DNA from: Balneolales bacterium
GTDB lineage: Bacteria; Bacteroidota; Rhodothermia; Balneolales; Natronogracilivirgulaceae
Direction of reading: 5' to 3'
NCBI GenBank assembly: GCA_007128855.1
Contig: SKWQ01000172.1
Span: 1-33,800, forward strand
DNA length: 33,800 nucleotides
Below the pieces are notes generated by a model. It was not told the origin of the DNA. It saw nothing but the letters and a program-made list of their open reading frames with translations, and searched no databases. Below, piece after piece: positions 28,600 through 33,800 of this stretch; positions within the stretch are counted from its first letter, which is position 1, and the number at the start of each line of letters is the position of its first letter. Both the position numbers and the translations under genes were made by a program.

Positions 28600-29661
28600 T
28601 TATTTTTTCTGGCGGCTTTTTGTTTTTCCGGATCCGGACGGGGTGTCGGAAACTGAAGTTTTTCCGGTTTTGGCTGTCCCGCCCTTACCTTTACCGGCCG
28701 GTTTCCGGGATACATCTTCCCAGGCACCCATTTTGGAATACTTTTCGATCCGATGGGCCTTGAGCTCTTCCGGGGTCATTTTGGACAGCCGGTCGAGGCT
28801 CTCGACAAGCTGGTCGCGCACGGCCTTGGCGGCGATGGCATAGTTGCGGTGCGCCCCGCCCAGGGGCTCCCTGATGATGCCGTCGATGACCTTCAGCTTC
28901 ATGAGGTCCTGCGCGCTCAATTTCAGCGCCCTGGCAGCCTGCTCCTTGTAATCCCAGTTTTTCCAGAGAATGGAGGAACAGGATTCCGGTGAGATGACGG
29001 AGTACCAGGTGTTTTCCATCATATACACCTCGTTGCCCATTCCGATGCCGAGCGCACCGCCGCTTGCTCCCTCACCGATGACGACGGTCACGATCGGGAC
29101 CTGCAGCAGGGCCATTTCGCGCAGGTTGCGGGCGATGGCCTCGGCCTGTCCACGCTCCTCCGCCTCCAGTCCGGGAAACGCCCCGGGAGTGTCGAGCATG
29201 GTTATGACCGGGACACCGAATTTTTCCGCCGTCTTCATCAGGCGCAGCGCCTTGCGGTAACCGTCCGGATTGGGCATCCCGAAATTGCGGTATTTCCGGC
29301 TTTTTGTGTCGCGTCCCTTCTGGTGTCCGATCACCATCACGGACCTGCCCTCGAATGTGGCTAACCCACCGACGATTGCCTTGTCGTCACTGAAACAGCG
29401 ATCGCCGTGGAGCTCCACAAAATTCTCCATGATATTGTACACGTAGTCCAGCGTGTAGGGCCGGTCGGGATGACGGGCCAGCTGCACCCGCTGCCAGTGT
29501 GTCAGATTGGAGAAAATGGATGCCCGAAGTTCCTCGACCCGCTCCCGCAAGCGCTTGATTTCGGGCAGGAGCACATTGTCGTCGGTGATGTTCAGCTCAC
29601 TGAGCTCGGATATCTTCTTTTCCAGCTCAATGATCGGCTTTTCGAAGTCTAGATAATTCAT
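28600..29661 (-). CDS. accA: Acetyl-CoA carboxylase carboxyltransferase, alpha subunit
   Basis: AccA, with AccD, transfers CO2 from carboxybiotin to acetyl-CoA to give malonyl-CoA, the first committed step of fatty acid synthesis. Residues 1-315 cover the family: an N-terminal helical hairpin, [18 protein letters not shown] (83-100), [14 protein letters not shown] (151-164) and the oxyanion-hole loop [12 protein letters not shown] (196-207). The protein is 353 residues, about 35 longer than E. coli AccA. The extra C-terminus (about 319-353) is Lys/Gly/Ser-rich and predicted to be disordered. The gene begins a tight minus-strand run with lipid and membrane genes. No accD lies in the window. 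Confidence 0.97.
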   Translation of the reverse strand: MNYLDFEKPIIELEKKISELSELNITDDNVLLPEIKRLRERVEELRASIFSNLTHWQRVQLARHPDRPYTLDYVYNIMENFVELHGDRCFSDDKAIVGGLATFEGRSVMVIGHQKGRDTKSRKYRNFGMPNPDGYRKALRLMKTAEKFGVPVITMLDTPGAFPGLEAEERGQAEAIARNLREMALLQVPIVTVVIGEGASGGALGIGMGNEVYMMENTWYSVISPESCSSILWKNWDYKEQAARALKLSAQDLMKLKVIDGIIREPLGGAHRNYAIAAKAVRDQLVESLDRLSKMTPEELKAHRIEKYSKMGAWEDVSRKPAGKGKGGTAKTGKTSVSDTPSGSGKTKSRQKK

Positions 29662-29823
29662 TCGTCTGGATTGCTGGTGTGCACTTACTGTAAGATACGT
29701 TCCAAAGGCCGTATCGGAACCCGTTTACAGCAAAGGTCGCCCGGTGGTTCTGCGGCCGGACTGCCGGTGCTGCCTGCCGCCCGCCTAAACCGTAAATTGA
29801 CCTTGCTTTCGTCCTATGCGCCG

Positions 29824-30573
29824 TCAGAGGATGCCAAAGATACTGCGAATTTTGAGAATCCAAACCATCCAGACAGCTTCTACCACTATCTTTTTAGACA
29901 TTTTTGAGACTCCTTCCGTTCTCTCACGGAAGATAGTTGAGACCTCCTTGAGGGTGAACCCGGCTTTGTATGCCCGGAAATGTACTTCAATCTGGAATGA
30001 ATATCCATTCGACCGGATCTTTTTCAAGTCTATCTTTTCCAGAACCTTGCGGGAAAAGCATTTGAACCCTGCCGTGGTATCGCGTACCGGCATGCCCGTA
30101 ATCAGGCGGGCATACATATTGGCCGAATAGGACAGAATGAGCCTGGAAAGCGGCCAGTTGATGATGCTGATACCCTTGATATACCGCGAACCGATCGCCA
30201 CATCGCAGTTCCCCTCCCTGACCTCCCGGACCAGTCTGGGCACATCGTCCGGATCATGGGAAAAATCGGCATCCATTTCACAGATATACTGATAGGACCG
30301 CTCCAGGGCGTAATAAAACCCCGTGACATAGGCAGTACCAAGTCCCAGCTTGCCGGCTCGCTCGATCAGATGCACGCGGCCGGCGTACTTCTTCTGCAGT
30401 CCCTTCACAACCCCGGCCGTTCCATCCGGTGATCCGTCATCCACCACCAGGATATCCATCGGCTCATCCAGGCCAAGCAGATGAGGTATCAGTTTCGCAA
30501 TATTCTCCGCTTCATTGTACGTCGGTATAATGATCAGGGTGTCCCTGCTTCCAATTTCACTTTTCTGGCTCAT
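29824..30573 (-). CDS. Polyprenol-phosphate mannosyltransferase-like GT2 glycosyltransferase (Dpm1 type)
   Basis: A 249-residue family 2 glycosyltransferase. It has IIIPTYNEAENI (14-25), DDGSPDG (45-51), the metal-binding DADFSHDP (101-108), and GSRY and TTAGFKCF further on. This pattern matches Dpm1/polyprenol monophosphomannose synthases, which put a sugar on a lipid phosphate at the cytoplasmic face of the membrane. It lacks the C-terminal transmembrane pair found in GtrB proteins. The gene starts two bases after the WcaJ-type gene, so both are likely expressed together for surface polysaccharide or glycoprotein synthesis. The sugar specificity is not visible. Confidence 0.93.
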   Translation of the reverse strand: MSQKSEIGSRDTLIIIPTYNEAENIAKLIPHLLGLDEPMDILVVDDGSPDGTAGVVKGLQKKYAGRVHLIERAGKLGLGTAYVTGFYYALERSYQYICEMDADFSHDPDDVPRLVREVREGNCDVAIGSRYIKGISIINWPLSRLILSYSANMYARLITGMPVRDTTAGFKCFSRKVLEKIDLKKIRSNGYSFQIEVHFRAYKAGFTLKEVSTIFRERTEGVSKMSKKIVVEAVWMVWILKIRSIFGIL

Positions 30574-30575
30574 GC

Positions 30576-31991
30576 CTATTGTCCCTTGCCTTTTAATACG
30601 GTCATTATGGTGTTTATCAGGATCTTGAAATCCATTTTCAGCGAGATGTTCTCTACATAGAACAGGTCGTACTTCGTTTTTTCCTTCACATCCTCCAGGT
30701 TCTCATCGTATTTCCATTTTACCTGCGCCCAGCCGGTAATACCCGGCCTCACCCGCAACCGCCGTGAGTACAGCGGGATATTCTTTTTGAACTGATCGAC
30801 AAAATACGGCCTTTCGGGACGAGGCCCAACCAGGCTCATGTCCCCCTTGAGTACATTGAAGAACTGCGGGAGTTCGTCGAGCCGGAGTTTGCGCAGCCAG
30901 TAACCGATCGGGGTGATTCGCGGATCATTGTCGGTTGCCCAGACCGGGCCGCTCTCCTTCTCGGCATCGATGAACATCGTCCGGAATTTGTACATGGTGA
31001 ATACCTTGTCGTATTTGCCCACCCGCTTCTGTTTGAAAATGGCTGGTCCCGCCGAGGTGGTACGGATGATCAGGGTGAGGACAATCATCAGGGGCAGTGT
31101 GGGAATCAGGATCAGCAGCGAAAGCACAATATCCATCAGCCGCTTGATGAATTTTTCCCAGGTGGGCATCGGATCCGGCATCACATCGATGAGCGGAAGG
31201 CCGAAAATCTGATTGGTCTGGTTCAGGCCGGTGATCATCTGGTGGAAATCGGGCAGGATTTTCACGGATACGTCAGGTATGTCGATCTGGTCCAGGATGG
31301 TGACCAGGTTGTCCCGTTCCTCCTTCTCCAGGGCCACGATGACCTCCTGTACCTTGTGTTCCAGGATGAGATCCTTGATTTCCCCGATCGACCCGATGAC
31401 CATCTTCCTGTCGACCCTGATCTCATCGGTATCCGACCCGTTCAGCCGTAAAAAGCCGACCACATTCATCCCGGAAGTTCGGTGGCGGTTCAGGTTTTCA
31501 TGGACGGATTGTGCGGTCGGACCGGTGCCCACGATGAACGCACGATGCAGCCCTTCGCCACGCAGGGCGCGGTGTTTCTGGATGGTCCGGAGGATGAACC
31601 GACTGGTCGAAACACAGCCCAGCACAATCAGCCAGTAGATCAGCGTGACCCATTTTGCCTGATGAAGGTTGTCCGAGGTCCACCCCAGCGAATCAATGAA
31701 CAGCAGGAAAAAGAGGATGAGCGTACCGATTATGGTGATTTTCGCCACCCGGATGCTCTCGTCAAACCGGGAGATAAGGTAGAGATGGCGATACAGTCCA
31801 AATACCCCGAAAATGGCGATCCAGAAGATGGAAATGACCACTCCCGGAATAAACAGGCTGTAAGGTCCCATTCCGGATGGCGCACTCATCCAGCCCAGCT
31901 CAAACCTGAGATAGTAAAAGATGTACCACGCCAGTATCAGGAAGATAAAATCACTGATGATGGTACTGATTATTTCCCTTGCCTTATCCAA
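30576..31991 (-). CDS. Undecaprenyl-phosphate glycosyl-1-phosphate transferase (WcaJ/ExoY type)
   Basis: This initiates polysaccharide repeat-unit synthesis by moving a sugar-1-phosphate onto undecaprenyl phosphate. The 471-residue protein has four N-terminal helices and a Rossmann-like CoA-binding-type domain (about 148-250). The catalytic domain is complete: entry helix at about 283-309, FKQKRVGKYD (319-328), KFRTM (335-339), LDELPQFFNVLKGDMSLVGPRP (371-392) with the DE dyad, and RPGITGWAQV (415-424). The start codon is TTG at 31991, giving MDKAREIIST ahead of the first helix. The sugar (glucose, galactose or another hexose) cannot be told. It is divergently arranged with tgt. Confidence 0.93.
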   Translation of the reverse strand: MDKAREIISTIISDFIFLILAWYIFYYLRFELGWMSAPSGMGPYSLFIPGVVISIFWIAIFGVFGLYRHLYLISRFDESIRVAKITIIGTLILFFLLFIDSLGWTSDNLHQAKWVTLIYWLIVLGCVSTSRFILRTIQKHRALRGEGLHRAFIVGTGPTAQSVHENLNRHRTSGMNVVGFLRLNGSDTDEIRVDRKMVIGSIGEIKDLILEHKVQEVIVALEKEERDNLVTILDQIDIPDVSVKILPDFHQMITGLNQTNQIFGLPLIDVMPDPMPTWEKFIKRLMDIVLSLLILIPTLPLMIVLTLIIRTTSAGPAIFKQKRVGKYDKVFTMYKFRTMFIDAEKESGPVWATDNDPRITPIGYWLRKLRLDELPQFFNVLKGDMSLVGPRPERPYFVDQFKKNIPLYSRRLRVRPGITGWAQVKWKYDENLEDVKEKTKYDLFYVENISLKMDFKILINTIMTVLKGKGQ

Positions 31992-32105
31992 ACCAATAGC
32001 GATTGAAACGATTTTTTAAAAAAAAAGACGCCGGAGGTGACGCAGCTGCAATTGTGCCTTTCGGACCGAAAAAAGAATCGATTACGGGTTAAGTTGGCGA
32101 CTCGT

Positions 32106-32113
32106 TATATTTG
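32106..32113 (+). promoter_or_regulatory. Candidate tgt promoter, -7 box
   Basis: TATATTTG exactly fits the Bacteroidota TAnnTTTG -7 consensus. It would place the transcription start about 40 bases before the GTG of tgt. A clear matching -33 TTTG is not seen at the right distance, so the call rests on the -7 box. The remaining intergenic DNA (31992-32157) shows no other feature. Confidence 0.45.
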
Positions 32114-32157
32114 AGCTCAATTACAGTCACAAATATTTCAGTAATCCCGAATATAAC

Positions 32158-33285
32158 GTGTTCCGGCTCATAAAAGAAACGTCGAAAGGCAAAGCCCGCC
32201 TGGGTGAGATCCAAACCGATCACGGCACCATCCCTACCCCGGTCTTCATGCCCGTGGGAACGACCGGCACGGTCAAGGCCGTCGACACCCGCACCCTCAC
32301 CGATAAGATCAGGGCGCCCATCATCCTTGGCAACACCTACCACCTGTACCTGCGTCCGGGAACGGCGATCATGGAACAGGCCGGCGGACTCCATTCCTTC
32401 ATGAACTGGCCCGGCGCCCTGCTGACCGACTCCGGCGGCTACCAGGTGTTCTCCCTGTCCGAAATCCGAAAACTGGAAGCGGACGGCGTGGTCTTCAAGA
32501 GCCACCTTGACGGATCCTCCCATAAATTCACGCCGTCCCAGGTCATTGAGACACAGCGGATTTTTGGCTCGGACATCATGATGGTCCTGGATGAGTGTCC
32601 GCCCTATCCGGCGACCGAATCCTATGTCCGCCAATCACTTGATCTGACACATCGCTGGGCCGGTGATTGCCTGCAGGCGTTTCGTAACAGTACGGACCGG
32701 TACGGTCACCGGCAGTTCCTGTTTGGCATCTGCCAGGGCGGTGTGTTTCCTGATCTCCGCCGCAATTCCGTTGAAGTACTGTCCGGAATGGGGTTCGACG
32801 GCATGGCTATCGGCGGGCTGAGTGTCGGTGAGCCGGCCGCAAAAATGTACGAGATCACAGATATCTGCACGGACCTTCTTCCACGTGAAAAACCACGCTA
32901 CCTGATGGGGGTCGGCACGCCCGGTGACCTTCTGGAATCGGTGGCCCGCGGGGTGGACATGTTCGACTGTGTCATGCCTACCAGAAATGCCCGCAACGGG
33001 ATGCTGTTCACCCGCAACGGCATCATCAATGCCAAAAATGCCCGGTGGAAGACACATTTCGGCCCGGCCGACGACGGGTTCCCCTCCGATCTGTGCACCC
33101 GTCACACCATGGCCTACCTGCACCACCTCTTCCGCGCCGGTGAAATACTCGGATTACAGCTTGCGACCGTGCACAATCTGACGTTCTACCTTTGGCTGAT
33201 GGATGAGATCCGACGTCACATTGGGGACGGCACGTATGATGACTGGTACCCCGGTATGGTCTCGAAGGTAACGTCACGGGTATAG
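32158..33285 (+). CDS. tgt: tRNA-guanine transglycosylase with reduced zinc site
   Basis: Tgt exchanges guanine 34 for preQ1 in tRNAs with GUN anticodons, leading to queuosine. The 375-residue protein has DSGGYQVFSL with Asp91 (general acid/base), GGLSVGEP (219-226) and the nucleophile Asp270 in FDCVMPTR. The zinc-binding CxCxxC...H element is altered. Aligning YLHHLF and VHNL puts Phe308 and Ser310 where the first two Cys should be, and only Cys313 and His339 remain. As I recall, many Bacteroidota Tgt proteins also lack these Cys, so it is probably a lineage variant and not a dead enzyme. It starts at GTG (32158), with no ATG in frame nearby. It is alone on the plus strand, and the convergent gene begins 8 bases beyond its stop. 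Confidence 0.95.
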   Translation: MFRLIKETSKGKARLGEIQTDHGTIPTPVFMPVGTTGTVKAVDTRTLTDKIRAPIILGNTYHLYLRPGTAIMEQAGGLHSFMNWPGALLTDSGGYQVFSLSEIRKLEADGVVFKSHLDGSSHKFTPSQVIETQRIFGSDIMMVLDECPPYPATESYVRQSLDLTHRWAGDCLQAFRNSTDRYGHRQFLFGICQGGVFPDLRRNSVEVLSGMGFDGMAIGGLSVGEPAAKMYEITDICTDLLPREKPRYLMGVGTPGDLLESVARGVDMFDCVMPTRNARNGMLFTRNGIINAKNARWKTHFGPADDGFPSDLCTRHTMAYLHHLFRAGEILGLQLATVHNLTFYLWLMDEIRRHIGDGTYDDWYPGMVSKVTSRV

Positions 33286-33293
33286 GCAGCGAC

Positions 33294-33800
33294 TCATCTG
33301 CCCCGGTCGATCATTTCCAGTGTCGGGTGGCGGTAGATCAGCGTTTTTACCAGAACGTCCAGATCCAGCCAGATCGAGTAGTTTTGCAGATAGTAGAGCT
33401 CATGCATCTGCTTTTCGTCCTCATGGTAAAGCCGGTTTTCGGAGAGCTGCCGGAACCCGGTGAGCCCCGGCTTCACGTTGGCATAATGCGGTTTGCGGTC
33501 CGGCACCACCGGTCCGCCGACCATGCTGATCTTTCCGGTTGCCACTTTCCATAGCAGCAGATACCGGTTTTTCCAGCGATGGGAGCTATAGGGCAGAAAC
33601 AGAGGGATGGTATGGGTGATCGAATCTGACACAGATATGTTCAGAGGCGTGCGCTTTCCGTGCTGGATGAGCACCGGTATCAGAAGCACCGGTGTGAGCA
33701 ATGCTACAAGCGGCAGTGAGACAGCCAGATCCAGTATACGTTTGAGGAACAGGTTCCAGCGGGAAAAATAGGGCAGGTTGACATCCATCACGGGTATGTC
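33294..33800 (-). CDS. Degenerate sugar-transferase domain, 3' part of a gene cut by the window edge
   Basis: The frame stays open to the window end and is therefore partial at its 5' end; a GTG/ATG at 33791/33788 is internal. The visible 168 residues align with the end of the WcaJ-type protein. DIPVMDVNLP corresponds to its GLPLIDVMPDP, KRILDLAVSLPLVALL to the membrane-entry helix, GKISMVGGPVV to GDMSLVGPRPE, KPGLTGFRQL to RPGITGWAQV, and YYLQNYSIWLDLDVLVKTL to its C-terminus. The core between helix and GKISMVGG is shortened. It lacks KFRTM, the FKQKRVG loop and the DE dyad of DELPQ, which holds the nucleophile in related enzymes. It may be a pseudoenzyme or the C-terminal module of a larger glycosyltransferase. 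Confidence 0.75.
   Translation of the reverse strand, partial: DIPVMDVNLPYFSRWNLFLKRILDLAVSLPLVALLTPVLLIPVLIQHGKRTPLNISVSDSITHTIPLFLPYSSHRWKNRYLLLWKVATGKISMVGGPVVPDRKPHYANVKPGLTGFRQLSENRLYHEDEKQMHELYYLQNYSIWLDLDVLVKTLIYRHPTLEMIDRGR

Noticed and set aside
29662-29823. Terminator between the Dpm1-like gene and accA
   Set aside because: Only weak four-base CCGG stems are present and no T-run follows, so termination or read-through here cannot be decided.

Overview
The window is chromosomal and almost fully coding. It carries 26 protein genes, 23 of them on the minus strand, and I see no RNA genes, mobile elements or CRISPR arrays. The gene set suggests a Gram-negative member of the Bacteroidota/Balneolota/Rhodothermota group with fairly GC-rich DNA. 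This placement is inferred from a BatA-type two-anchor membrane protein, a DUF4199-like protein, a TAnnTTTG-type promoter box ahead of tgt, a Tgt enzyme with a decayed zinc site, and a class II DAHP synthase. No 16S rRNA gene is present to confirm it.

Left part (1-11 kb): a protein-quality-control region. On the minus strand lie clpB, a CbpA-type dnaJ, a DegP/HtrA protease, an Hsp20 and dnaK. A class II DAHP synthase (minus) and a phosphatase/arsenate reductase-like gene (plus) are interleaved with them. Terminators follow clpB, htrA, hsp20 and dnaK, so this is a cluster of separate transcription units, not one operon. No grpE, hrcA or CIRCE element is visible. TGTCA/TGACA words are unusually frequent in the gaps upstream of clpB, dnaJ and hsp20.

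Middle part (11-23 kb): a minus-strand run from a BatA-like protein through a small membrane protein, HflX GTPase, a CBS-domain protein and a ~1000-residue TPR protein to aroA, which ends in a terminator. A plus-strand gene for an 896-residue lipoprotein with a C-terminal beta-propeller-like half diverges from the BatA-like gene.

Right part (23-30 kb): a compact minus-strand run accA, ybgC-like thioesterase, nadC, DUF2085 protein, a two-piece DUF4199-like protein, CPBP protease, DUF2007 protein, cdsA and a TIGR01777 epimerase. It mixes fatty acid and phospholipid synthesis, NAD synthesis and membrane proteins. Several junctions overlap or are nearly adjacent, so translational coupling is likely.

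Right end (30-33.8 kb): surface polysaccharide genes. These are a polyprenyl-phosphate glycosylphosphotransferase (WcaJ type) followed directly by a Dpm1-like glycosyltransferase, then tgt on the plus strand, and at the edge the 3' part of a second, degenerate sugar-transferase gene. Most of the window is housekeeping. The most unusual items are the degenerate transferase, the split DUF4199-like gene, the shared upstream motif in the chaperone region and the lipoprotein/BatA pair. I do not see convincing evidence for a wholly new system.
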